From positions 17,552-81,551 of the forward strand of contig JANQKG010000003.1 in the NCBI GenBank assembly GCA_028281235.1: a DNA stretch of 64,000 nucleotides, read 5' to 3'. Below are positions 1 to 9,230 of this stretch, piece after piece. Under the pieces are notes generated by a model that saw only the letters and a list, made by a program, of their open reading frames with translations, was not told the origin of the DNA and searched no databases. The stretch's first letter is position 1. Each line of letters opens with the position of its first letter. The DNA is from Afifellaceae bacterium (GTDB lineage: Bacteria; Pseudomonadota; Alphaproteobacteria; Rhizobiales; Afifellaceae). A program made the position numbers and the translations under genes.

Positions 1-2
1 CG

Positions 3-3000
3 CAGCGTGACCAGCGCGCCGGTGCCGCAGTCGTGTCCTGCGCCTGCGCCGCCGCCCTCAAGCACGGTGCCGCGTGCGACCGATCCCGCCTCGCCCCCGA
101 AAAGGCCGGCGGCCGGCAGGCCGACCGCCTCGGGGTAAAGCGAGACGTGCATCGGTTCACGATCGTCGAAGCGCTTTCCCAGAACGATCCGCTGCGCAAG
201 CCCGCCGCGATGGCGACCGCGGCCGCCGGAATCGGCAATGAAGGACTTCTCGTGGATCAGCGCCGGAACGCGCGTCTCGAAAACCTCGACGGAAGTATTG
301 GCCGCTGACGAGGGATAGATGAGCGCCGAATAGCCGTCCGTTCCGGTCGATGCACCCTGCCCGCCACCGAGAAGGAACAGATCCGAATAGCTTCCCTGGG
401 CATTGGCGCCGTGCACGGTGATCGACATGGGCAGGCCGCTCGGCGCCGGAACGCGATCGGGGAGGATCGCCGACAGGGCTTGGTAGACCGCAGGACCGAT
501 GTACCAACCCGTCCGCGTCCGCAGATTGACCGAAGCGCCACGGGGCGCGTTCAGCGCCGATGGCTCGGGCGCCAGCACCCGGAACGGCCGATAGCAGCCG
601 GCATTGCCGCGCACCTGCGGGGTCAGCAGGCATTTAAACGTATAGGTCGCGTGTGCCATCGTATAGCTCAGCGTGCAGTTCAGCCCGCCGCGTTCGAAGA
701 CCGGCGGCGGATTGAGAAATGCGATCTCGACATCGGCCCCGGTAATGCGCACCTGCGCCGTGATGGTCAGGGACTCACCGAGCGGATTGAACAGGCTCTG
801 GCCCGTGTAGACGCCGTCGGGCAGAGCCTCGATCGCCCGGCGCATGGCGGCTTCGCTGTGGGACTGGACCAGGCTTGCGAGCGGTCTGAGGTCACCAAGT
901 CCATATTCGCGGATGAGCGCCTCAAGCCGCCTTGCGCCGAGCGCGTTGCCACCGACGAAGGCCATCAGGTCACCGACGACCTGCTTTCCGCCGCGGACAT
1001 TGTGCTCGATCATCGCCAAGAGCGTCTGGTCGACCTCGCCCGCCGCGATGAGCTTGATAGGCGGTATCAAGATGCCCTCGTCATGCAGCTCGCGCGCGGA
1101 CAGTCCGTCTTGCGTGCCACCGATGTCGGAGACGTGGCCGACCGTGCCGGCCAGCGCGACGAGCCGCTCATCGACGAAAATGGGTGTGACGACCGCCACA
1201 TCGGGAAGATGGCCGGCGCAAAGCCACGGGTCGTTGGTGATCAGGACATCGCCCGGCCTGAGCGTTTCGGGCGGGAACCGCTCCAGCAGCGCCTTGACCG
1301 CGATCGGCATCGTAAGATTGAAGACCGGCATGCCGCGCCGGCAGTGCGCCAGGGTTTCGCCGGACGCATCGAGCAGCTCGCAGGCGAAATCCTTGGCCTC
1401 CGAGACGATCAGCGAGAACGCTGTCCGGCTGATCGAATTCCACATCTCGTCGCAGATCGCCGCCAGCCTGCTCCACATGATCTCGAATCCGACGGGGTCC
1501 GACCGGATGCGCCCCGCCTGGGCGTCAAGATCATCGGTCGATGTCGCGATCTCCATCCGGGCCGGCGCGGCGACCGTGATGACTAGGTTGCCGTTGGCAT
1601 CGACCGTCATTGTGTCCCCGGCCGGGACGAAGGTGGTCGCTTCCCTTTCCTGGATGAGCGCAGGCCCCTCAATATACTGGCCGACATGCAGCAGGGCGCG
1701 ATCGTGAACGGTTGCGGTCTGCCAGCCATCCGCCCCGGCATAGACCTTTCGGCTGCGGGCCGGACCAGTCTGTCCAGCCTCGGGCGCCGCCCGGCTGAGC
1801 GGCAGCGGCGCGCGCGCTCCGGCCACGCGAACGCGCAGATTGACGATCTCCACCGGAACATCGTCGGCAACGAATCCGTGACGTTCGCGATAGGCATCGA
1901 GGAATTGCCTGCGTAGATCGTCGGCCGCGCCGGCTTCGGTCAGGGCGCGCGCGTTGGCGACCTGGATCACGTGCCGCTGGCCCTTGAGGCGCATGTCGCA
2001 TGATCGGTGGACGGTGATCGTCTGCGGCGGCACCCCCGTTTCGGCAATCATGACGCGCGTCTCGTCGACGAGCGTCTGGAGTACGTCGGCCGCCGCGGCC
2101 GCATCCCAGCCCTTGGTCACGGTCACCGGCCAGGAGCGCGTTCGCTCGAAGGCCAACGGACAGTCGAGAAAGCCGAACGCCGATGCGGCACCAGACAGGG
2201 GCGGGACGATCACCTCGCCGATGCCGAGGATGCGGCCCATGGCCGCCGCGTGGCTCGGACCCGCCCCTCCAAAGGCGACCAGGGAGAAGTCGCGGGGATC
2301 GAGTCCACGCTCTGTCGCGTATTCGCGCAGCGCAGCCGCCATGGAATCGTTGACGATGGAAAAGATGCCATGGGCCGCCTGCTCGGCCGTCATGGAGAGC
2401 CGCTCGGCCAGCGTGGTCAGGGCCTGCCGGGCCGCTTGGGCGTCAAGGGGCATCGCGCCGCCAAGAAAGTTGTCGAGATCGAGACGACCCAGTACCAGAT
2501 TGGCATCGGTCACGGTCGGCGCCTCGCCGCCATTTGCGTAGCATGCCGGACCCGGATTTGAGCCGGCGGAACGCGGCCCGACCTTCAACAGGCCCAGATC
2601 GTCGATTGCGGCGATCGATCCGCCGCCGGCGCCGATCTCGATCATGTCGATGACCGGCGAGCGGACCGGCAGTCCGGACCCAGCCACGAAGCGATGCTCC
2701 CGGGCCGTCTCCATTTCGTGGACGAGGCGCGGTGCGCCATCGTCGATGACGCAGCCCTTTGCCGTGGTGCCGCCCATGTCGAAGGCAAGCAGGCGATGGC
2801 GGCCCGTCGTCCGCGCAACATGAGCCGCCGCCCGGGCGCCGCCTGCCGGACCCGACTCAAGAAAGCGGATCGGAAAGCGCCGCGCCAGTTGCAGGTTCGC
2901 CAGATCGCCCGTCGATTGGGTGAGCCAGAGCCGGCCCGAAAAGCCGCGCTCGGCCAGCCGGCTTTCCATGAGCGCCAAATAGCGCGCCATCATGGGCTGG

Positions 3001-3647
3001 CAGTAGGCATTCGCGCAGGTCGTGACCAGCCGTGGATACTCGCCGATCTCAGGCGCGACCTCACATGAGAGCGAAATGGCCAGGTCCGGGCAGGATGCAA
3101 CCAGCAGATCGCGCAGCCTGCGCTCGTGATCGCTGTTGCGATACGCATGCAGCAGGCAGATGGCCACCGCCTCAACGTGTTCGGCACGCAGGGTGTCGAC
3201 GATGCCGGCGACCTGGCCTTCGTCAAGTTGTACGACGACATCGCCGTCGCTACCCATCCGCTCGCTGACCTCAAGGCGCAGATGGCGCGGCACGAGCGCC
3301 GGCGGAAACTTCAGCGTCAGGTCATATATGTCGTAACGCTGCTCGGTCCCCATCTCCAGAAGGTCACGAAAACCTGCCGTCGTGATCAGCGCCGTTCGCG
3401 CACCCCTGCGCTCGATGACGGCATTGGTGACGAGCGTCGTGCCGTGGACGACCTCATCAAGGTCTTCAAGTGTCAGAGACCTCTTAGCGCAAAGGTCCAC
3501 CAAACCCTCGACGGCGGCGACGGACGGGTCGGCGGGCGTCGTCAGACGCTTGTTGAGAGAGGCAACGCCTTCGCTCCGGTGCGACAACACAAAATCGGTG
3601 AACGTACCGCCGATATCGATGCCGGCACGCCAGGGACGCGATGTCAT
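3..3647 (-). CDS. Fused HyuA-HyuB protein (5-oxoprolinase/hydantoinase family), 3' end outside window
   Basis: One uninterrupted frame of 1215 codons starts at ATG 3647 and is still open at the left edge. The N-terminal half is HyuA-like: it opens with GIDIGGTFTDF, has an FDMGGTTAK phosphate-binding segment, and GAGGGSIA near residue 340. Around residue 690 it passes without a stop into a HyuB-like half (NSISRTAFSLIVSEAKDF, then HRGGLAQRIVLGKRF near the edge). Fused HyuAB proteins of 1200-1300 residues are typical of ATP-dependent 5-oxoprolinase, which opens pyroglutamate to glutamate, so only a short C-terminus should be missing. It lies downstream of a dipeptide-type importer in the same direction, which suggests hydrolysis of an imported cyclic amide or peptide. 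Hydantoinase or N-methylhydantoinase activity is equally possible. Confidence 0.88.
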   Translation of the reverse strand, partial: MTSRPWRAGIDIGGTFTDFVLSHRSEGVASLNKRLTTPADPSVAAVEGLVDLCAKRSLTLEDLDEVVHGTTLVTNAVIERRGARTALITTAGFRDLLEMGTEQRYDIYDLTLKFPPALVPRHLRLEVSERMGSDGDVVVQLDEGQVAGIVDTLRAEHVEAVAICLLHAYRNSDHERRLRDLLVASCPDLAISLSCEVAPEIGEYPRLVTTCANAYCQPMMARYLALMESRLAERGFSGRLWLTQSTGDLANLQLARRFPIRFLESGPAGGARAAAHVARTTGRHRLLAFDMGGTTAKGCVIDDGAPRLVHEMETAREHRFVAGSGLPVRSPVIDMIEIGAGGGSIAAIDDLGLLKVGPRSAGSNPGPACYANGGEAPTVTDANLVLGRLDLDNFLGGAMPLDAQAARQALTTLAERLSMTAEQAAHGIFSIVNDSMAAALREYATERGLDPRDFSLVAFGGAGPSHAAAMGRILGIGEVIVPPLSGAASAFGFLDCPLAFERTRSWPVTVTKGWDAAAAADVLQTLVDETRVMIAETGVPPQTITVHRSCDMRLKGQRHVIQVANARALTEAGAADDLRRQFLDAYRERHGFVADDVPVEIVNLRVRVAGARAPLPLSRAAPEAGQTGPARSRKVYAGADGWQTATVHDRALLHVGQYIEGPALIQEREATTFVPAGDTMTVDANGNLVITVAAPARMEIATSTDDLDAQAGRIRSDPVGFEIMWSRLAAICDEMWNSISRTAFSLIVSEAKDFACELLDASGETLAHCRRGMPVFNLTMPIAVKALLERFPPETLRPGDVLITNDPWLCAGHLPDVAVVTPIFVDERLVALAGTVGHVSDIGGTQDGLSARELHDEGILIPPIKLIAAGEVDQTLLAMIEHNVRGGKQVVGDLMAFVGGNALGARRLEALIREYGLGDLRPLASLVQSHSEAAMRRAIEALPDGVYTGQSLFNPLGESLTITAQVRITGADVEIAFLNPPPVFERGGLNCTLSYTMAHATYTFKCLLTPQVRGNAGCYRPFRVLAPEPSALNAPRGASVNLRTRTGWYIGPAVYQALSAILPDRVPAPSGLPMSITVHGANAQGSYSDLFLLGGGQGASTGTDGYSALIYPSSAANTSVEVFETRVPALIHEKSFIADSGGRGRHRGGLAQRIVLGKRFDDREPMHVSLYPEAVGLPAAGLFGGEAGSVARGTVLEGGGAGAGHDCGTGALVTL

Positions 3648-3744
3648 CTCGATACTCCCGCTTGGTCCGCTGCAACCTACACCAGGCGGTGGCTGAGTGG
3701 CCGCCGGCGCCTATTAAGCTAGGCGGGACGGCCATAAGCGCGCG

Positions 3745-4575
3745 CTATGCGCCCGCTCGTCTGACGGCGATCGACGCGTCGGGGTCTACCTCCGGAACGG
3801 CGGCAAGCAGATTCTTGGTGTAGTCTTGCGCAGGCGCGTCGAAGACATGGGCGGTCACGCCCTCCTCCACCATGCGGCCATGCCAAAGCACACCGACGCG
3901 ATCGCAGGCAAAGCGTACCGCGCCCAGGTCGTGGGAGACGAACAGGAAGGTCAGCCCCATGGAGCGGCGCAACGCGCCGAGAAGCTCCAGAATCTGGGCC
4001 TGCACGGACACGTCGAGCGCCGAGGTCGGCTCATCGAGGAGCAGCACGCGGGGCTCGACCGCCAGCGCGCGTGCGATGGCGATGCGTTGACGCTGTCCGC
4101 CCGAGAACTGATGCGGGTAGCGGGCTGCGCAGCTCGGCGGCAGCCCGACTCTTTCGAGCAATCGTGCAACGCCGCGGCGGCGCGCGTCGCGCCGGAGCCC
4201 GAGCCGGCTGCGATGCACGATCATCGGTTCCTCGATGATCGCGCCGACCTGCATTCGCGGATTGAGAGACGAGTAGGGATCCTGAAAGACGATCTGTACC
4301 GTTTCGGCAAGTCGCTTAGCGGTGCGTTGGCGATCGGCGAGCGGATCGAGCCCGTCGATTTCGATACGGCCACGCGTCGGTCTCTCCAGGCCGACGAGGC
4401 ATCGCGCGAGCGTCGATTTTCCCGATCCCGATTCGCCGACGAGCCCGTAGCTCTCGCCTTCGGCGATTGCCAGTGAGACATCGTCGAGCGCAACAATCGG
4501 CTTGCGGTGGCCGAACAGGCCCGTGGCGGCCCCACGAAACTGCTTGCAGAGCCCCTGGATGACGATCATGCTCAT
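3745..4575 (-). CDS. Peptide ABC transporter ATPase (DppF/OppF type)
   Basis: This 276-residue nucleotide-binding subunit belongs to a dipeptide/oligopeptide importer. It has Walker A GESGSGKST, signature FSGGQRQR and Walker B LLLDEPTSALD, and the C-terminal region after the H-loop is typical of the second ATPase in Dpp/Opp systems. The start overlaps the end of the upstream ATPase gene (4572-4575), implying translational coupling. It is the last transporter gene before the fused HyuA-HyuB gene, about 97 bp further on. Substrate cannot be told from the ATPase. Confidence 0.92.
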   Translation of the reverse strand: MSMIVIQGLCKQFRGAATGLFGHRKPIVALDDVSLAIAEGESYGLVGESGSGKSTLARCLVGLERPTRGRIEIDGLDPLADRQRTAKRLAETVQIVFQDPYSSLNPRMQVGAIIEEPMIVHRSRLGLRRDARRRGVARLLERVGLPPSCAARYPHQFSGGQRQRIAIARALAVEPRVLLLDEPTSALDVSVQAQILELLGALRRSMGLTFLFVSHDLGAVRFACDRVGVLWHGRMVEEGVTAHVFDAPAQDYTKNLLAAVPEVDPDASIAVRRAGA

Positions 4576-5444
4576 GGAGCCTGGGCCGCCGGAGCCTGCT
4601 CGCCGGCCGCCGGTCTGACGCGGGGAATGGCGTTAAGCAGCTTGCGCGTGTAGGGATGTTGCGGATCCCGCAGGACCGACCGCACGTCACCTTTTTCGAC
4701 GATACGCCCGTCCGACATCACCGCAACGTCCGTGCACAGTTTGGCGACAACGCCCATGTTGTGCGTGATCAGCAGCATGGCGAGATTGAACTCCTCGACA
4801 AGATCGTAAAGCAGTTCGAGCACCCTGGCCTGGACGGTCACGTCGAGGGCCGTGGTCGGCTCGTCGGCGATGAGCAGTTCGGGCCGGCCGAGCAGCGCCA
4901 TGGCGATCAGCGCCCGCTGCCGCATGCCACCGGAAAACTGATGGGGGTAGCTGTCAAAGCGCGCCCTGGCATCGGGAATGCCGACCTTGTCCAGAAGCGA
5001 AAGGCAGGCGTCGAGCGCGGCGCGCCGCCGCGCCCTGCGACCGGCATGCGGCGTCAGGCCGAGCCGTTCCGGGGCGGTGTTGGCGACATGCAGCGCAACA
5101 TCCATGAGCTGCTGACGAACGGTAAAGACAGGATTGAAATTCGAGGACGGGTCCTGGAAGACCATGCCGATGCGCACGCCGCGCCAGCGGCGCAGCTCGC
5201 TTTCGGCAAAGTCCAGCACATCGCGGCCTTCGAACAGCACCCGGCCGGACGTGTAGCGGGCCGGCGGGCTCGGCAGCAGCCGGGCGACCGACATAGCCGC
5301 CACCGACTTGCCGGCGCCGGTCTCGCCGACCATGCCCATGATCTGGCCGCGATCGACGCTGAGGTCGATGCCGTGCAGCACCTGCGTCGCACCGCGCTTG
5401 GCAACAAATTCAAGGCCAAGATCGTTGATCTGCAGAAGCGCCAA
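4572..5444 (-). CDS. Peptide ABC transporter ATPase (DppD/OppD type)
   Basis: This 290-residue ATPase pairs with DppF/OppF. It has Walker A GETGAGKSV, signature FSGGMRQR and Walker B LLIADEPTTALD. The frame is open far upstream into the preceding permease gene, but homology begins at LALLQINDLGLEF. The TTG at 5444 is preceded by GGGAGG at about 6 nt, so I take TTG as the start. A 22-bp gap separates it from the permease gene, which fits a five-gene importer operon in the order binding protein, DppB, DppC, DppD, DppF. Confidence 0.9.
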   Translation of the reverse strand: MALLQINDLGLEFVAKRGATQVLHGIDLSVDRGQIMGMVGETGAGKSVAAMSVARLLPSPPARYTSGRVLFEGRDVLDFAESELRRWRGVRIGMVFQDPSSNFNPVFTVRQQLMDVALHVANTAPERLGLTPHAGRRARRRAALDACLSLLDKVGIPDARARFDSYPHQFSGGMRQRALIAMALLGRPELLIADEPTTALDVTVQARVLELLYDLVEEFNLAMLLITHNMGVVAKLCTDVAVMSDGRIVEKGDVRSVLRDPQHPYTRKLLNAIPRVRPAAGEQAPAAQAP

Positions 5445-5466
5445 CTTGACCTCCCAAGGATCACTT

Positions 5467-6336
5467 CTAACGCTGACCGCGGGGGTCAAGCGTTTCACGG
5501 ATGCCCTCGCCGAGCAGATTAAAGGCGAAGACGGAGACGAGAATGGCCAAGCCGGGGAACACGGCGATCCACCAATAGGTCGGCATGTAGCTGCGTGCGT
5601 TCGACAGCATGGAGCCCCATTCGGGCGTCGGCGGCAGAACGCCGATCCCGATGAAACCGAGCGAGGCAACGGTGATCATCGCAAAGCTGATCTCAAGCGA
5701 CATCTTCACGATCACCGCCGGCGCCACGTTGGGCAGCACATGCCTGAACAGCACACGCAGGCGCCCCGCGCCCATGGTTCTGGCGGCCTGGACGAAGAGC
5801 TCGCCCTTCAGAGCCTGGACCTCGCCGCGCACCAGGCGGGCATATCCGGGCCATGTCGCAAGGGTGATGGCGACGACCAGATTGAACAGGCCTTGGCCAA
5901 GCGCGGCTGCGACCGCCATCGCCAGGATCAGCGATGGGACTGTCAGCATCAGATCGGTCAACCGCATCAGCACCTCGTCGGCGAAGCGGCCAAAATAGCC
6001 GGCGACCGCGCCGACCACCGTGCCGATCAGAGCGCTCAGCGCGATGATCGAAACCGCTGCGATCAGCGAGATGCGTGCGCCTCCGAGCACCAGCGAAAGC
6101 ACGTCCTGACCCAGTTCGTTGGTGCCGAACGGGTGCTTGGCCGACGGCGACATGAAGCGATCGTCCATGTTGACGGCGCCGCGGATATGATCGGGATACG
6201 GTGTCAGGAACTCGCCGAACGCGGCCAAGGCGAACAGGGCGACGACGACGGCAAGAGCAAGCGCCGGAACCCGGTTGGACATGTAGCGACGCAAGAAGGA
6301 GTCCGAACGCGGCGGCGCGTCCTCAGCCACGCTCAT
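5467..6336 (-). CDS. Peptide ABC transporter permease (DppC/OppC type)
   Basis: This 289-residue inner-membrane permease has the N-terminal OppC-like extension, one early membrane segment (about residues 25-45) and the BPD-transport domain with the EAA loop near AARTMGAGRLRVLFRHVLPN. The ATG at 6336 overlaps the stop of the DppB-type gene (ATGA), and this decides the start over upstream in-frame alternatives. It forms the translocation pore with the DppB-type partner. The product contains YPDHIRG and GTNELGQDV, the usual periplasmic-loop motifs of this subfamily. Confidence 0.92.
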   Translation of the reverse strand: MSVAEDAPPRSDSFLRRYMSNRVPALALAVVVALFALAAFGEFLTPYPDHIRGAVNMDDRFMSPSAKHPFGTNELGQDVLSLVLGGARISLIAAVSIIALSALIGTVVGAVAGYFGRFADEVLMRLTDLMLTVPSLILAMAVAAALGQGLFNLVVAITLATWPGYARLVRGEVQALKGELFVQAARTMGAGRLRVLFRHVLPNVAPAVIVKMSLEISFAMITVASLGFIGIGVLPPTPEWGSMLSNARSYMPTYWWIAVFPGLAILVSVFAFNLLGEGIRETLDPRGQR

Positions 6337-7340
6337 TGCGACCTCATCTTGGGATTGATCAGCAAATAGCACAGATCGATGACGATATTGCTGACGACGA
6401 ACATGAGGCCGACGACCAGAGCCACGCCGATGACGGGCAGGAAATCCTGCGAGACGATTGCCTCGGTGGCGTAAAGGCCGATGCCGGGCCAGTCGAATAC
6501 GGTCTCGACGATGACCGTGCCGCCAAGCAGCCAGCCAAAATAGAGGCCGATCACCGTCATCGTCGCCCCGAACGCGCTCTTGAGGACGTATTTGAAATGG
6601 ATCTTCGACGGCGACAGGCCATGGGCGTGGGCCGTGCGCACGTGATCCTGCTGCAGGATCTCGATGGTGGAGGAGCGCATCAGGCCGATGATCGTCGCCA
6701 TCGGCGAGATGCACAGCGTGATTGCAGGCAGGGCCAGGTGCTTCAGGGCCAATATGTACGCCTCCCAGTCGAGCGCGATCAGTGCGTCGACGGTGAGAAG
6801 TCCCGTCACCCTCTCCGGCGGAAGCTCGATGATCGGAAACCGCCCGCCCAATGGCAGCATGTTGAGCGACATGGCGAACGCGATCTGCAAGAGCAGGCCC
6901 AGAAAGAAGGGGGGCGTCGACAGGGCCGCAAGCGAGAAGACTCGTGTGAAATGGTCGACAGCCCGGTTCTTGTGCACGGCGGCAAGCAGGCCGAGCGGAA
7001 CACCGGCCACGACGGCCAGCACGAGCGCCGCTATCACCAGTTCCAGGGTCGCGGGCAGAAAATTAGCGATGTCGTCGGCTACCGGGCGCCGCGACATCAC
7101 GGACACGCCGAGATCGCCCTGGGTGAGATTGACCAGATAGTCCCAGTATTGTTCCCAGACCGGCCGGTCGAGCCCGAACTCCTTGCGCAGGGCCTCGATG
7201 CGTTCAGGAGAGGCTTGCGGGCCGGCCGCAAGCCCCACCGGATCGCCCGGCAGGAGCCGGGCGATAGCAAACAGGAGCATCGTGAGGCCGAGCAGAACGG
7301 GAACGAGCAGAACAAGCCGCTGTAGCAATAGCCTCAGCAA
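6333..7340 (-). CDS. Peptide ABC transporter permease (DppB/OppB type)
   Basis: This 335-residue permease has an N-terminal membrane helix, the conserved LPGDPV motif around residue 30, and the binding-protein-dependent transport domain with the EAA region RTAHAHGLSPSKIHFKYVLK. It ends with the DppB-typical NIVIDLCYLLINPKMR. It sits 21 bp after the binding-protein gene and overlaps the DppC-type gene by 4 bp. Full length for the family. Confidence 0.93.
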   Translation of the reverse strand: MLRLLLQRLVLLVPVLLGLTMLLFAIARLLPGDPVGLAAGPQASPERIEALRKEFGLDRPVWEQYWDYLVNLTQGDLGVSVMSRRPVADDIANFLPATLELVIAALVLAVVAGVPLGLLAAVHKNRAVDHFTRVFSLAALSTPPFFLGLLLQIAFAMSLNMLPLGGRFPIIELPPERVTGLLTVDALIALDWEAYILALKHLALPAITLCISPMATIIGLMRSSTIEILQQDHVRTAHAHGLSPSKIHFKYVLKSAFGATMTVIGLYFGWLLGGTVIVETVFDWPGIGLYATEAIVSQDFLPVIGVALVVGLMFVVSNIVIDLCYLLINPKMRSQ

Positions 7341-7361
7341 TTCGCCGTCAACCTCAGGCCG

Positions 7362-8933
7362 TCAGGTGAGCGAGAGTGGGAAGAACTCCGGCGCATTCGA
7401 CCCGATCGGCGTGTAGCTGAAGCCTTGCAGATTGTCACGATGCGCGATCAGCCTCTGTAACGTCGCGCAATAAATGTCAGTGGCCTGGTCGACGACGTAA
7501 GCTTGCATCTGATGGTAGATCCGCGTGCGCTCCGTTGGATCGGTCCCGACGCGGGCGGCAACAACCATCTCGTCGACCTTTGGATCGCTGAAGACGGGGT
7601 TGGTCCAGTTGCCGTTCTGCGACGAATGGAAGGCCGGAAAGGCGAAATTGTCGAGATCGGCATAGTTCGACGACTGCCAGACAGCCATGAAGTCGGACTG
7701 AGTCTCCGGGCTGCGTGCGGCGGCCACCATGTCCGGCCATGTCAGCGGCTTGATCTCCAGATCGATACCGAGCTGACGCAGCGAGTCCAGGAAGATGAGG
7801 CCGATCCGGCGCTGCTGCTCATAGCCCGAGACATAGACGTAAGTCAGCTTGATCCCACCATCGGGATAGGCCGATTGCCCTAGATAGTCGCGGGCTCGCT
7901 CCATGTCGGTGCGATAGACCTCCATTGCGGCATTGTGGCCCGGCAGGTTGGCGGGGAACGGCCCGTGCAGCAGGTCTGCATAACCAAGAACGTCGATCAT
8001 GCCCTCATAGTCGAAGGCGCTCGAAACGGCCCGCCTCAGATTGACGTCGGTCAGGGGACCGTGCGCCGTGTTCATCCTCAGGTAGAAGGGCTGCAGCGTC
8101 GGCTCGATGACGCGCTTGACTCCGGGCGCTGCTTCGATGGCGTTCATGTCCTCCGCCGTCAGGTCGAGCACGTAATGCACCTCGCCGCGCTCGATGAGCA
8201 GGCGCTGCGAGGAGGTCTCCCGCACGATGCGCCAGATCACGTTCTGGACATTGCCGCCGCCATCTACGAAATAGTCGGCGAAGCGCGTGAAGCCATAGAG
8301 ATTGCCCGCTTCGAATCGGGTGAGTTCAAATGGGCCGGAGCCGGCGGGGTTGGAGCTCAGGAAGCTCTGGCCGTCATCGTCGCCCTTGTTGGCTTCCACG
8401 ATCGCGGGATTGACGATGAACACCCACGGCAGGACCTGCATGATCGGCGCGAAGGGCTGCGAAAGGGTGATGCGGACCGTCCTTTCGTCGACCACCTCGA
8501 CGCCGTGGGCCTCAATGATGCCGTCGATCATCCACGACATGCCGGCACCGAGGCGCAACAAACGGTCGAACGAATACTTCACGGCCTGGGCGGTGATGGG
8601 CGACCCATCGTGGAAGACCGCATTTTCGCGCAGGTTGAACGTCAGGACGAGGCCGTCTTCGCTGATCGTCCAGCTTTCGGCGAGCCCCGGCTCAATGGTC
8701 GGCGGGTCGTGGCGGACGCGAACCAGCGGATCATAGATGTTGATGAAGAACGCCCAGGGAATGTTGCCGAGCGCGGTATGCGGATCCATGTTGTCCAACT
8801 CGGTGTTGGAGGCGATTACGAAGGTCGTGCCATCCTGCGCCCTCGCCTGAGCCCCGAGACCGGCAAAGGACAAGGCGGTCACCGCGCTAAGCGCCGTGAA
8901 GTCACGGCGGGTCATTCCATTCTTCGTGGACAT
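7362..8933 (-). CDS. Peptide-type ABC substrate-binding protein (SBP family 5), Tat-exported
   Basis: This 523-residue periplasmic binding protein belongs to SBP family 5. The start is ATG 8933, which follows a GGGAG-like site. The N-terminus carries a twin-arginine signal (MTRRDFTAL, then a hydrophobic stretch and AQARAQD cleavage region), so export is probably through Tat. Family-typical segments follow, such as DNMDPHTALGN and LTFNLRENAVFHDGSPITA. It is the first gene of the importer operon. Family 5 proteins bind di- and oligopeptides but also glutathione, nickel and other ligands, so the peptide label describes the family only. Confidence 0.92.
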   Translation of the reverse strand: MSTKNGMTRRDFTALSAVTALSFAGLGAQARAQDGTTFVIASNTELDNMDPHTALGNIPWAFFINIYDPLVRVRHDPPTIEPGLAESWTISEDGLVLTFNLRENAVFHDGSPITAQAVKYSFDRLLRLGAGMSWMIDGIIEAHGVEVVDERTVRITLSQPFAPIMQVLPWVFIVNPAIVEANKGDDDGQSFLSSNPAGSGPFELTRFEAGNLYGFTRFADYFVDGGGNVQNVIWRIVRETSSQRLLIERGEVHYVLDLTAEDMNAIEAAPGVKRVIEPTLQPFYLRMNTAHGPLTDVNLRRAVSSAFDYEGMIDVLGYADLLHGPFPANLPGHNAAMEVYRTDMERARDYLGQSAYPDGGIKLTYVYVSGYEQQRRIGLIFLDSLRQLGIDLEIKPLTWPDMVAAARSPETQSDFMAVWQSSNYADLDNFAFPAFHSSQNGNWTNPVFSDPKVDEMVVAARVGTDPTERTRIYHQMQAYVVDQATDIYCATLQRLIAHRDNLQGFSYTPIGSNAPEFFPLSLT

Positions 8934-9230
8934 CGTGCTGTCTCCCTCAAATGGCGCTCTCAGATGGCGCTGCAACGGGACACGCGTCCCGCAATGGGCT
9001 GGTCCGTCACTGGGACTTGATCCGACTGTTCGCATTGGCAGGCGGCAAAGCAAGACGGCCTGCACCTGCGTTGGGGTGTTCTCTATGATAATGAGGATGA
9101 CTGCTATAAAGCCTGTTTATTCGCGGTAATGAGGTGCTACCCGTCGTTGCAGCAACGCGCAGGTCGGTGGCGCGGCGCAGTCACGCGCGCAAGCAGGGGC
9201 CGCGCATGAGGCCGTGCAGATTGGAGCGGC
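8934..9230. other. Intergenic region upstream of the dipeptide-type importer
   Basis: About 300 bp lie between the stop of the DUF6282 gene and the start of the binding-protein gene, both leftward. It holds a locally AT-rich patch (about 9085-9130) that could supply a leftward promoter. I see no terminator with a T-run and no convincing open frame. Confidence 0.4.

Noticed and set aside
411..1707. Plus-strand frames of 391 and 287 codons at the left edge
   Set aside because: They lie opposite the fused HyuA-HyuB frame, whose protein is recognisable throughout. Their products are Arg-rich and low-complexity, typical of shadows in GC-rich DNA.
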